This document shows, one piece after another, positions 34,919 to 46,047 of a DNA stretch of 64,000 bases. A program made the position numbers and the translations under genes. The notes below the pieces were generated by a model that had not been told where the DNA came from, made no database searches, and worked only from the letters and a program-made list of their open reading frames with translations. Origin of the DNA: Bromus sterilis (lineage: Eukaryota > Streptophyta > Magnoliopsida > Poales > Poaceae); contig OX465600.1 of assembly GCA_950022295.1 (NCBI GenBank), positions 24,403,282 to 24,467,281 on the forward strand, given 5' to 3'. How positions within the stretch are numbered: the first letter of the stretch is position 1; each line of letters begins with the position of its first letter.

Positions 34919-36050
34919 GAGTAACTTAGATTAGGAAACAAAGCAAACATACCTTATGCTAATCAAGGCGTGACCTCTCGTTCGCATCTCGAGACTCAAT
35001 GAGTGGGCATGATTGTTGTGTCCACAGACTTACAACATACAAATAGTTGCATTTATTGTTTTGTAGGATTTTTTTTGGAAAATTATACTACCTACATCAC
35101 AGTTTATAAGGCCTTCGCGTATCCCTAGGTCGTTAATTTAACTAATAAAACATAAGATTTATAACATAAAAATTATACCATATGAAAACATAATATGTTA
35201 CCATCATCATCTATTTCCTCATTTAATACTATGCCAATGTTATCGATTTATTAATGAGTTAATATATTTTAATGAATTGTTTGTATTTGCATTTTTTATT
35301 TATAGGATTCTAAGCCATAAGAAACATCTCTATAAATTTCTTTTCACTGTCTTTTGTAGAATTGTCTTGGTTGATTCCAGATTTACTGTTCAAATAGATT
35401 TTTACAAAACACTTTAAAACAACTTTGATTTCATTTTTTTAGTTCTTGGAAGGATATCACTGTTTACTAACAACAAGATTCTATCTCCTGAAAAAGAAAG
35501 AAAACAAGTTCTCATTGTGAAATTACTGGAAGTTTTAATTGTACGTTCATTGGTATCTATAATACTATAATAGATCATCCCCACTATCTTATATATCTCA
35601 ACATGCAAGCATGCCACCTCATCAAAGGCCCACCACAATATGCATGAGAACAAGTTCTTCATTATTAGTTGATTTCATGCACATATCCATTTAATGACAC
35701 ATGCAATCTCCCTCAAAATGCATAGTTTTTTTCTTATTATATTACATCACTTTTAACATGCATACATGTCACATCATCAAAGACTCACCACAATATGCAT
35801 GAGAATAAGTTTTTCGTTATTAGTTGATCTCATGCATATATCAATATAGTGACACATGCCAACTTACTCAACATGCATGGATTTTTTTTCATTATATTAC
35901 ATTACTTATATTTAATAAATATTTTTAACTACACAATAATAAAATATAATACTACATAAAATATATTTTTATACTTTAGTTTATATACTATTAATTCAAC
36001 TATTCATATTGCATGCAATCATTCATTCAAAATATATTGCAACTGATTCC
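34919..36050. other. AT-rich intergenic DNA
   Basis: No gene recognised. A 155 bp unit is tandemly doubled at about 35600-35910 (landmark CACCACAATATGCATGAGAA at 35631, repeated at 35786). The sequence just before 36056 (TGATTCCCGCAG) could be the splice acceptor leading into the DUF247 coding region, but no upstream exon was found. Confidence 0.5.
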
Positions 36051-36469
36051 CGCAGCAATATCATCTAGTTTCAACAGAAGAACACGGCGAAGTCCATGTG
36101 TCAGAAAGTTTGTTTCTAGAGATGATGGGGAAGTTGTGCAGCGTGGCTCCATATGATGACTCGATGAAGCCGCCCACGATATACATGGTTCCCGAGGAAC
36201 TAAAAGGCCAATATGAGGACCAAGGCCACAAGCCGGTGGCTGTTCGCCTAGGCGTCCTCAATTACTCCATCCGCAGTAGCAGTACTAGTAGTACAGAGCA
36301 ACTGGAGGAGTACAAATGGTGTTGTGTGAGGCAGCTCATCAACCGGTTTATAGAGGAGCCGGAGGAGACTCCGGTGGTGCTGCGTAGGTGCTTGGATCTT
36401 ATGAAAAGCCTCGGTCCACGAGTTCGAGCGTCCTACGGGCGAGGTATTATTGGTATTGAGGATGAAGAT

Positions 36470-36873
36470 TGTATAATCTTGATTAGTGTGAGAGTTAGTG
36501 TATAGCAAGTACTGGCCCGACAGGTTTAGTAGTACTAGTCCTAATCAGTTTTGGTAAGTACTAGTTCTTAGGAAAGTACTAGTCCGGCTATGAGTCTGGC
36601 CGTGTCCTAGTTTAGTGTAGTCCGTGTACTAGTTAGTTTCTACGTGTGTGTTAAAGTTGAGTCCAAGTCGGTTTAGGTGTCCAGCTAGAATAGGTTAGCT
36701 CAGGTTGTACGTGTATAAATACACGTGAGGTTATGAGCTTTGTAATAACACCGAAAAGAGAAAACAAAGAGCAATAAAAACAAGGGGCATGACAAGGGCC
36801 CTTGGCTACAAGTTTTTTGTGTGCGCGTGTTTTTCGTATTTTATGTGAGCGATCCTGAAGGGTAATTCCAACA
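36470..36873 (+). mobile_element. 404 bp solo LTR in the DUF247 gene
   Basis: The segment begins TGTATAATCTTG and ends AATTCCAACA, flanked by the direct duplication AAGAT (36465-36469 and 36874-36878). A TATA-like GTATAAATACACG lies near 36713 and A-rich polyadenylation-like sequence near 36755-36782, so the plus strand is the likely transcription sense. One LTR only, so a solo LTR of a probable Copia element. Confidence 0.85.
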
Positions 36874-37940
36874 AAGATGAGCTTGCTCGCATGATGCTGC
36901 TTGACGGATGCTTCATTGTCCACCGCTTGCTCAAGTACGCTCGCCGCGGAACCAGAGCACATCAATCTGGAGAGGACTACGACTGGACACAAGTTTTCGG
37001 CAGGATCTGGGTGTGGCAGTTGGTGGCGCGTGACCTGTTGCTACTAGAGAACCAGATCCCTTTCTTCGTGCTCGTGGAACTCGGTAAGCAGCTGACGAAA
37101 GACGAGCCCCACCCCCACGACGCTCTCCAGCTTTTCAGCTCTCTCTGCCCTCACATGCTCAAGCGTCGCCCTCCTGTTCCTAGCATTACATGTAACAAAG
37201 TGCCGCAAAATCAACATTTCTAACCTTTTTGCGAAACTATTTCACAATCTGAAACTAGTAGCAAACTATTTCACAGAACTAATCCTTTTATGTAGCGCTC
37301 AACCGCCAGGCGCTAAGTCCATACATCTAGCGCACGTAGACGAGGCGCTAAGCTCCTGCCAGCGTGTCAACGTGGACCCCCGCAGAGCCTCACCCCGAAA
37401 GTCTAGCGCCTAACCAACAGGCGCTATACATGCATGCTTAGCGCCTCCCCATCAGGCGCTAGACTAGGCAGCCACTTAAAGGCCGAAGCCAAGCCCGAGC
37501 ATCCCACACATAACACACACACACAGGGGCCGCCCTGTGTGATGCTGTTCTAGTCGCCCCCTCTCAAATCTTCCCCATTTGGAGGTTTTGACCGTGGATT
37601 TCTTCCTCAAATCATCTCCTAAGGTATTCTCCTCTGATCCCTAAGTTTTCATCCATTAGATCCCTGCCATTTCTTCTTTTTGAGCATTTTTTGGTGAACC
37701 CTAGATTGAAATGGATTTTCAATCTTTTTAGTTGCAATGGCATTATTGTTAAATGTATAGCATTAACATTGTTGTAGTAGTATTTGAGAACAAATTAGGA
37801 TTGCTAGGCTTAGTGAAACCCTAAATTGCATTGGATTTATATTTGTTATTAGATCATGTGTTTTCTTTAGAATATATTTTGTGTGAAGAATTGGCTAGAT
37901 TGATATGAAGCAATGGCATTGATATGATTGATATTATAGG

Positions 37941-38067
37941 ATGAATTGGCAAAGGTTGTCGGCAAGCTCGTCCTCGTCTGGCGATGATGATTATGTGACA
38001 AGTCAAGTTAGCGAGGTTAACATGTTCTCTATGAGTGTCACTTTGAGGGTTATGGTTGTAGGGTAAA
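37941..38067 (+). pseudogene. Possible 5' exon remnant inside the MULE
   Basis: Following a UTR-like stretch (37540-37640, with donor-like CTAAG|GTATTC) and a candidate acceptor TTATAG, an ATG at 37941 opens 41 codons (MNWQRLSASSSSSGDDD...) ending at TAG/TAA near 38066. Its place behind the left inverted repeat is where MULE transposase genes begin, but no MURA domain follows. It is tentatively a truncated first coding exon. Confidence 0.3.
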
Positions 38068-38138
38068 TGGGTATTGATTCCATTTATCTTATTTATAGCT
38101 ACCGACCATGGAGTGCACGGAATGGAGCGGCTTGGCTT

Positions 38139-39493
38139 TTAATCAACCTTGTATGTGTGAGCACGATGTGGCAAATGAAACTCAACTGCCCACATACATA
38201 TCATTGGACACCGCATATGCCAAAGATGCCCTTCCGCTCGACACATTGGGTTCACATGAAATTTTGGTGTAAGACCGAAATTATCCCCAACACCGTATGG
38301 CTCCCATATCACCTGAAAGTTAGCGCAATGTACTCATGTCCAGTTCCGGAGAATGAACGCAATGATACATGTAACGACAATACATACCTGCTCGGGGGTA
38401 AGAGTATCCAACTCATTGATGTACTGCTTGTACATGTTCTCCACATCACTCTTCATCTCGGGTACAACGTCCCACTTGTAAGCCCAAGTGGGTTGACGCA
38501 TCATGTTCTCTTTATCGTCCCAATCCTTGTATGCCACACTCTTAGGTCGTCCAACTGGCAACCGCTCACATGACCATATGGAAAGTAGGCTCAAAGGACC
38601 GCTAACGGAGGTGCCTGAAGTGCACCTACGACATGTGTCGTCCAACTGCAAAGAAAATAAAACACGGTCATGTCATGCCATGTCGGAACACAACTTAATT
38701 TGTAACGAACAGTTCTTTACCTGCCGGTACAAGTAGGCCAGTGCTGCCGTACCCCAACTCCATCTCTTGTCCAACACGGTCAACGCCTTCAGCCAAATCC
38801 ACTGCGCTACATTGCCCTTGCCGTCGGAAAATAGTGTTCTAGAGAGAACATACCAAATGTACACACGGGCATACGTCCTGACCACCCCAACATCAGCACC
38901 TTGAGGGCAATTCTTAAAGTTATCTATGATCCACGTGTAAGGAGCGCCGGCTGCAATATTCTTGTCCTTGTTCTCAGTAGGAGCAGTACCAATGAGAGCA
39001 GTCATCTGTGCATGCCACCCTTCAGAATCTGTGTTCAAACACAGAGGCTCACCTTCGATAGGAAGTGCAAAGATCATCGACACGTCCTGAAGCGTCACGG
39101 TCATCTCCCCGGCCCGAAGGTGAAAAGTGTGTGTCTCCGGTCTCCACCGATCCACAAGCGCCGTGATATGCGCTGCATTCAGGTTTGGTGTGGAGCGGGT
39201 CACTAGCTGGAAGAACGGGAGTAGTCCTAATGTGTCGATGTACGGTGTGTACCGCTCATCGTACGGCATTTCAGAGACCCCGTGAAACCGAACCTTCAAG
39301 GTTGAAAGCTTCTGCAAATGAATAGAAACAACTTGGTCATGCGAAGCCAAAGAAATACGTAATCGAAATGAAGCAAGGTCAACAAAAAAATTACCTTCTT
39401 TAGCACCGCCATAGCATAAGATTGGTGTTCAACATCATAGTGATTATGGAGAAGCCACTCCATCCTATATTTTTCAAACAACAAGCATTCCAT
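38139..39493 (-). CDS. Plant mobile domain (PMD, aminotransferase-like) protein
   Basis: Four exons on the minus strand, all joined in phase 0 with GT-AG introns: 39395-39493, 38721-39311, 38388-38645 and 38139-38312; total 373 residues. The conceptual protein reads through YDVEHQSYAMAVLKK, LSTLKVRFHG, LGLLPFFQLV, LVDRWRPETHTFHL, GEMTVTLQDVSMIFALPIEG, ALAYLYRQLDD, LLSIWSCERL and, at the end, CPMICMWAVEFHLPHR. These are landmarks of the PMD family, which includes the nuclear proteins MAIN and MAIL1 of Arabidopsis and many transposon-borne copies. No stop or frameshift interrupts it. It lies wholly within the MULE, and its 5' side faces the right inverted repeat (a UTR-like stretch at 39990-40140), so that repeat probably supplies the promoter. 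Its role for the element is unknown. Confidence 0.75.
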
Positions 39494-41116
39494 TATGACT
39501 TTGTTCCATAAAAAAATAATTTTCTTTAGCTAATGGTAGTGCTCAAGATCTAACTTAATATCCATATAAAAATACACATTCATGTCATCCATATTATTAA
39601 TGTCTTAACAAAATAAAACACATAGTAATTGCTCCATACAAAAAAAAGCCACAAACTAACATAATTACTCCATATCATGTCATCCATATAATTGCACAAT
39701 ACAAAAAACCCTCACAAACTAACATAGTAATTGCTCCATATAATTGTTCCATACACATAGTAGCACTAACATATCATGTAAACATATAGCATCATGACAT
39801 ATAATTGCTCCATAGAAAAAAGCCAAACACTAACATCCAATGAGTTTTAGGATTCCACTAAAATTAGTCATACTAATTTGTCCAATCATTACTACAACAA
39901 TGTTATTGCTAAAGAACAAAGAAACAAACAATTCTACCATAACAAATTCAAAAACAAATCAAATTTAGGGTTCAATCTAACTTGCATCAAGAGGGGAAAT
40001 GTGAAGAATTTTTTGGATGAAAATGAAGAGAATGGGGGAGAATACCTTGGGGGATGAGTTGAGAGCAACTCCCTTGGATCAATCCTTCAGATCTGGGAGA
40101 TTTGGGGTGGGGATTTGAGAGGGGGGAGAGGAGGAACCGCCGCCGCCGGCCCTCTGTTCGTGATGGGGAGAGACAATGTCTGGCCTCGGGCGTGGCCGCG
40201 AGGCCTTTAAGTGGCTGCCTAGTCTAGCGCCTGATGGGGAGGCGCTAAGCATGTATGTATAGCGCCGAATGAGCAGGCGCTAGACTTCCAGGGTGGGGCC
40301 CGGTGGGGGTCCACGTTGACACGCTGGCAGGGTCTTAGCGCCTCTGACGGGGGCGCTAGATGCGTGTGTATCGCGCCTGGTGGTTGGGCGCTAGACAAAA
40401 GGGTTAGAATTTTGAAATAGTTTGCCACTAGGTTCAGATTGTGAATTTGTTTTACAAAAAGGTTAGAAATGTTGATTTTGCCACAAAGTGCATCACCTGC
40501 TGCATCTCTTCCATATCTCCGTCGTCAGCAACCCTTTGTTTACTAGGCGCAAAGAGGACGTCCTGCTGTCGGAGCTCCCTCAGTGGATACCGTGCGCAAA
40601 GGAGCTGGAGCAAGCCGGGATTCAGTTTAGGAAGAGAGAGGATGCCAACGGCTTCCTAGAGATCAAGTTCCAGGTCCAAGGCGGCCTACTGGAGATACCG
40701 CCACTTGAGCTCTACGACTCTAGCGAAGCGCTGTTCCGAAACCTCATCGCATTCGAGCAGACCTACCCAAACACCAAGTGCTACGTTTCTGCATACGCCA
40801 TCTTCATGGACTGCCTCATCAACACGCCGGAGGACATGCGGATCCTGCACCTGCGTGGCATCCTCGTCAACAAGATGAATGGCCTGCAGGATGCCAGCCG
40901 CTTCTTCAACCGGATCTGCGCGCAGGTGCGCTGCTCGGAGGACAACTACCTGGTCACTGTGAGGGAGTACAGGGAGTGCAGGCGGACCTTGTGAGGGACT
41001 ACTGTAGCAACCCTTGGGTGGCCATATCGCTGTTCGCAGCCGTGCTCCTGCTCGCCATGACCCTGCTGCAGACCTTCTTTACAGTCTATCCCTACTTCAA
41101 GCCAGCTCCAAGCTAA

Positions 41117-43118
41117 ATATTGTACTCTCTCCAACCCCATATTATTTATCGTTCAAATGGATGTATCTATAATTATGCTTACTATATATACTTTACTTTT
41201 AATAATATATATGTACTACTACATCAGTATGTATTGTACTATGGACATTTGTAATTTAATATAAGATGTTTTTGATACTTTTAGAGTATTTTTCTTTTCC
41301 TTTGCAAAAGAGAAATCATATAGCTTCTCTTATAAATAAATTGGGACCCTGATAAGTACGTGTCAGCAGGTGTGGTGAGAGGAAGCTTGAGCCGAACGTT
41401 TTTGTACCCACTAATTCGCCACATCAACCGCATGCATGGATGCATACACATAGAAACAAAACAAATGACATCAGTGGAATCTTTTGGATTTTCATTTCTT
41501 AAAATGTTGTATCTCTTAACTAATATTTTTTCCAAATGGCAATTTTTCTTTTTTCTATTCGGTTTTTAATGGCAATTTTACCTTTAAAGAACTTCACGCG
41601 GGGTTGCTTCATACCACACGCGTGGCAGTTATCTTCTTTGATGTGATCTATCGATTAATTTTCCATGGACACACAAAAATGCCACCGATGCGGCTACACG
41701 CCGCGGATAGCAAAAAAAAATATGTTGGTCTATATAGTAGATTTTCCATGCACACGGAAAACCAATTCGCCATCGGCGCAGCACCACAGCGCTGATAACC
41801 GCTCCAGCCGAGCCACAACCCCCTCCCCTGATCACCGCATATCGAGATGCATCCGAGAATATCCAACAAATAAAAATTACCATGTTCATAAGCTATATGC
41901 AAACAAGAATTATCATCTCCCACAAATAAGAATTTTCCATGCATGATTTGACAATGAAAAATACAATGACTTTGCCATGTGCAAGAATAAAAATAAAAAT
42001 CATGTGCTGAGATCCATCTCAACCTATATAAAACAATCTAAAAAAATTCCATGTGCAGAGATCCATCACAACTTTTATAAAAAAATATAAAAACATTCCA
42101 TGTGCAACGATCCGTCTCAACCTGTATAAAAAATCTAAAAATAAAATATGGCAAAATTTCCATGGGGTGAAAAACCTATTGCACCATAATATTGTAACCA
42201 TGATAAATTTGTCATTTTTAATCAAAATAGTCATGTCCAACATTTCCAACAGAAAAATTACCATGTTCTGCACAGTATCATATCCTACGAATAAGAATTC
42301 CCATGTCAAACGAATAAAAATCCTCATGTTATATGAATAAGAATTGCCATGTTTCTACGAATAAGAATTGTCATGCTCTACGAATAAGAAAAATATTATA
42401 TTACATCTTAAATTGTCATGAAAAAAAAATATTATATTTATCATGGACACAAAAAGAGGAAGGATGATGATACCTGCCACACATCAGGGCGGAAGGGGTG
42501 GTAAGCCCGAACATTTTTTATAACAATTTTATCGTGCGCGGGTGGCAAGTTTAGTCGCTAAGCATGATAACTTTCACATTTCAGACTGTTTTTCCTATAA
42601 AAAAGTTGCCATTTTTGCTGAAAATTGTCATTCCCGCATGCTTAAATTTATCATCCAAAAACATAATTGACGAGGTGTCTTGGCCTTGACGTCGGATCAT
42701 TATCATTTGGAAAACAAAAGAGTTTTTCATGGGTAGATAGAAGATAATTGTCGTCATTTGTAAAATAGATTTTCCATAGACACAAAAAAAGAGTCACCTC
42801 CAGCGCAACACCACACCATCGACAAACACTCCGACCGATCCACATCTCCTCTCCAACCGTGGAACGTCGAGATGCGCTGGAGAATCTGCTCGACACAATT
42901 GTAACCCAGGGAGCCCGCCATGTCGCGCATCACCCCCCCCCCCCACCCTATATCTGCTCGGGGTCCATCGAGAGTCGCCGCAGCTTTCCGGGGTCCTCAC
43001 ATCATTGTTATGTTGTAGAATTATATTGTCTTGATATGTGTGATGTTACTTAAAGAGTAAATAATTACTTAAGTTATCACATGCCTCTTTTTCTTCATTA
43101 ATTACTTGTCATATATAC
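41117..43118. other. Repeat-rich intergenic DNA with minisatellites
   Basis: No gene. A Stowaway-like left end (CTCTCCAACCCCATATTATT) stands at 41127. Two related passages lie ~1.1 kb apart (41650-41840 and 42770-42900: TTTTCCATG/AGACACA, AGCACCACA or CAACACCACACC, CCGA-CCACA). Tandem units of ~57 bp occupy 41995-42160 (GAGATCCATCTCAACCTATA-type), and ~27 bp units (ACGAATAAGAATTGCCATG) occupy 42285-42395. A run of about 13 C lies at 42932. Confidence 0.5.
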
Positions 43119-43120
43119 TC

Positions 43121-43376
43121 CCTCCGTTTCTTTTTACTCCGCATATAAGATTTGGTCAAATTCAAACTTGACAAAGTTTGACCAATTTTATAGAAAAATC
43201 TATCAACATTTATAATATGAAATCAATATCATTAGAATCATCATGATATTAATTTTCATATGGTATAGCTTTGATTTTGTAGATGTTGATACTTTTTAGT
43301 ATAAATTTAGTCAAACTTTATCAAGTATGACTTTGACCAAACCTTATATGCGAAGTAAAAAGAAACGGAGGGAGTA
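43121..43376. mobile_element. Stowaway-type MITE, intact
   Basis: CTCCCTCCGTTTCTTTTTAC at left and GTAAAAAGAAACGGAGGGAG at right are perfect inverted ends. CGCATATAAGATTTGGTCAAA is mirrored by TTTGACCAAACCTTATATGCG. TA flanks both sides. Length is ~255 bp. Confidence 0.9.
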
Positions 43377-44040
43377 CTACTCTATTTTGCCTAGATACGT
43401 GTGACGTTATCAATAATGTCATATTATGGATAGTGTAAAAAAGGCAGGTTGTTCACTGCCACACCAAAGATTCATTAGTTATTTTAATGTTCACAATAGT
43501 ACACGGTGGTTCTAACACATGCATGCGAGGTTCCACGCCGTCTACAAGGCATGGCAGAGTAGCAAGGTTGATTAGTTCCTGCAACCGTAAATGCAATACG
43601 TAGTAGAGTCTGAGTAGCACAATAGTGTCTGCTTGGAGTCACGGCAGGTTTACTTAGCTAGAACTAATCAATGATTAGGCAATATCCGTGTACAAGTGGT
43701 ACTATCCGGCTTGCAAGTTGCATGCCATGAGTTTAGTAGCAGACGGTATGACTACGAGTCGGTCTCTGTCCTAGCTAGTAGGAGATCATGTTCAATTAAA
43801 AGTAGGCTTAGGTTTGTTTTGCGTTGCCGTGTATGCACATACATACATATAGAGGTTAGCTTTTGACGCAAACACCTAATGAATGATGTAACTATACTCC
43901 AAAGTTGGAATCAGTTCAGGTGTAAATATACATGTATGATATGAAGTACGGAACAGATGGCAAATATTAGGAGATAACGAGTTGCATAGCTCGATCTGTT
44001 CCTTTGATCACCACCACGAGCGCGTCGCATGCAGTAGGGC
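43377..44040. other. F-box upstream region with an F-box gene scrap
   Basis: 43525-43562 (GGTTCCACGCCGTCTACAAGG then CATGGCAGAG) matches the gene's own coding sequence at 44176-44200 (CTTCCACGCCGTCTGCAGGG, CATGGCGCG), the RFHAVCRAW part of the F-box. It is a ~35 bp scrap of another family member. 43790-43950 is the region duplicated at 3560-3723. Confidence 0.5.
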
Positions 44041-44046
44041 TCTCTC

Positions 44047-46047
44047 ATGAGGCCAACGTCGGCGACATCATCATCAACTCGCGCGCCAGCGGCCACCCCG
44101 TGGGCCTTGCTCCCATCGGATCTGCTCCTCGACGTCTCTCAACGCCTGCACGACGCCATAGACTTCGTCCGCTTCCACGCCGTCTGCAGGGCATGGCGCG
44201 ACACGGCGGCGGCGACCCGGCCTGTATTCCTGCCGTGGGTTATCACGCCGAGTGACGACATGTATAACATCTGCCAATATACCATTGATTTCGAAAGCAT
44301 CTATTCCAAGGTTTCAAGCAACCATTGCTACATCGCCATCGCGAAGCCGCCGGACGCATCACCTACGAGCTGGAACTGGGTGCCTAACGCAGATGGCACG
44401 AGCGCCTCGCTCCTCGAGGCGCATCCAGAGCCGAGACTCATCGATCTTTTCACCGGCAAGGTCACCCTCTTGCCACCTTTCCCACGGACGACAGAGTATT
44501 TCCGTGGCATTGTGTACGGTGACGGCACCGTTTTTCTCTACTCAGACAATTATGAGCAATGCCAGGATGGTCGTCATCCTAATACACTCATCTTCCAGGC
44601 GGCAATCCTACGTCCTGACGATGTGACATGGACGACAGTGGAAAAGAGGCTAGATTTATCTATAAAGTATCGTTGTAGCGCCACATACCACAACGGCGAG
44701 GTCATAGTTTTCATGGGGCCGTACATATGGTGTGTCATTACGCCGGAATTCGAAGCCAATAGCAGCGACATCCATGGCATGCTTCAGAAGCCGTGGCATG
44801 GAATTGGAGAACGCATGGACTTTCTTGGCTCCACATATGTCTTGGTGTCTCGCGGTGAGCTACTGAAGGTGACGCGAACAAGGGGGCTTATTTTGTCCTC
44901 GCGCACGAACGAGGGGGGTTATAAGCGATTCTCCCGTGCGCGAGGACAAAATGAGTCCCCTTGTTCGCGTCGCTCCCTTCTAGCCCCCTTTTCCCTTATT
45001 ATCTCTTCATTAACCAACTAATCTAACATACCTGTCTAATTATTTCAAAAATGACAAGTCTACCCCTCCTCTTCCTATTCCTTTAGTTCGCACGGGGCTG
45101 GGACGAGACTCTGCCCGTTCTTTCTCCAGCGCATGAAAGACCAGTCCCTGACCTAGCCGCCAGAGCGCTCGCCTCCGTCGCCCGTCGCTGCTCCGCCGCC
45201 TCTTCCCCACGTCCGCCGCCCTCCAGGACTGCCCCCAAGGCAAGGCGAGCTTCTCCCCTTCTTTTTTTCTTGGTGGATCTTGCTAGTTTCGTGTGGTTGG
45301 TCTGATTCGTTGAAACCCTAGATGTGGACTGGAGATTGACATGGGGATTTGAGGGGTTCTGGATTGGAGATGCACATATTGCAGCAGAACTATAGCCTTT
45401 TTTCAATTGAAACAGCCACACGGTGGTGTTATTTACTTGGGCAACATATTGAAGGGTAGTTCTGTCTATTCATATGCCCTTTTAGTGTTTATATGCTGAC
45501 ATTTCTGTTAAACAAGCAAATGGGGGAAATCAGCAACAAGAAACGCGAACAGGGGGGGTTCAGAGGGAGCGACGCGAACAAGGGGACTCATTTTGTCCTC
45601 GCGCACGAACGAGGGGGGTTATAAGCGATTCTCCCGAAGGTGACGGTCCGGATGAAGAACTCATGGGAAGGCTACAACAACCCCGAGCATGTGCTATCAG
45701 TGACCGTGTATGCGCTGCAAGATGCAGACGACGGCGGTAGCAAGAGGGCATGGGTGAGGATGGACACCCAGAGCTTGGCCGATCGATTATTGTTCCTCGG
45801 ATCTCCCTCCAGCTTTACAATGGAAGCTGCTCAGCTGGGCGCGCCTGGTGGGTATGTTTACTTCCCCTTGGGATGCGGCATGTTCAGCTACAACCTTGTT
45901 AATGGCGAGGCCAAGCGTGTGAAGCGGCCTCGTTCCGAATGGCCTGTCGAAAACTTGTGTCTGTGGCTCCAGCCCCAGCCTGCCATTGCTCCAATTCATG
46001 AAATCAAAGAAAGGATCAAGGCTGGTCATGAGGAGCAAAAAATGTAA
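44047..46047 (+). pseudogene. F-box/DUF295 protein gene split by a transposon
   Basis: Two blocks, 44047-44874 (276 codons) and 45646-46047 (133 codons plus stop), share one frame when the insert and one TSD copy are disregarded, giving 409 residues, normal for the family. Residues ~19-55 form the F-box (ALLPSDLLLDVSQRL, DFVRFHAVCRAWRD), the SKP1-binding part of SCF ubiquitin ligases. The rest has DUF295 marks: LIDLFTGKVTLLPPFP, CSATYHNGEVIVF, DFLGSTYVLVSRGELLKV, then after the insert SVTVYALQ, SLADRLLFLG and CGMFSYNLVNGEAKRV. As it stands, translation would run 48 residues into the insert and stop at 45021, losing the C-terminal third. Unless the insert is spliced out, it is a pseudogene. 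Confidence 0.85.
44875..45635. mobile_element. 761 bp foldback/MULE-like insert in the F-box gene
   Basis: GAAGGTGACG is duplicated at 44865-44874 and 45636-45645, a length fitting Mutator-like insertion (9-10 bp). The ends are unusual: 44875-44935 and 45575-45635 are direct repeats (CGAACAAGGGG ... AGCGATTCTCCC). Just inside the left one, 44937-44980 is the inverted complement (GCGCGAGGACAAAATGAG, CCCCTTGTTCGCGTCGC) of 45563-45605. The core holds a GC-rich, UTR-like passage (45085-45245) followed by intron-like sequence, perhaps a captured gene fragment. Confidence 0.75.

Larger units (their letters stand above)
37203..40482. mobile_element. Mutator-like element (MULE) carrying a PMD gene
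   Basis: Long terminal inverted repeats of about 285 bp (37203-37486 and 40200-40482) are near-complementary: GCAAAATCAACATTTC outermost, then AGCGCC/GGCGCT motifs, CCAGCGTGTCAACGTGG and GCAGCCACTTAAAGGCC. ACAAAGTG is duplicated at 37195-37202 and 40483-40490 (9 bp with one mismatch if extended), as expected for Mutator insertions. The element is 3,280 bp. It carries an intact plant mobile domain gene on the minus strand and, on the plus side, at most a transposase 5' remnant, so it is non-autonomous for transposition. Confidence 0.85.
36056..41116 (+). pseudogene. DUF247 protein gene, split by two transposons and frameshifted
   Basis: Three coding blocks (36056-36469, 36879-37202, 40491-40994) are in one frame once the two insertions and one copy of each TSD are disregarded. 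Family marks are PPTIYMVPEELKG in block 1, MMLLDGCFIVHRLL and LLLLENQIPFFVL in block 2, and HLLHLF, IPCAKELEQAGI and YVSAYAIFMDCLI in block 3. A last block in another frame (40985-41116) encodes the typical C-terminal YCSNPW plus hydrophobic membrane segment, so a small indel near 40985 adds a third lesion. The first ATG is not visible; the coding frame probably enters through an acceptor at 36055. DUF247 proteins are plant membrane-associated proteins, some linked to self-incompatibility in grasses. This copy cannot make a normal protein. Confidence 0.85.

Noticed and set aside
34237..34950. Overlapping GC-rich frames of 67-146 codons
   Set aside because: They belong to the retroposon at 33780-34908; opposite-strand frames overlap and none shows a known domain.
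37203..40482. Treating the PMD gene as a DUF247 intron gene of the host
   Set aside because: The PMD gene lies strictly between the MULE inverted repeats with target duplications outside them, so it arrived with the element.
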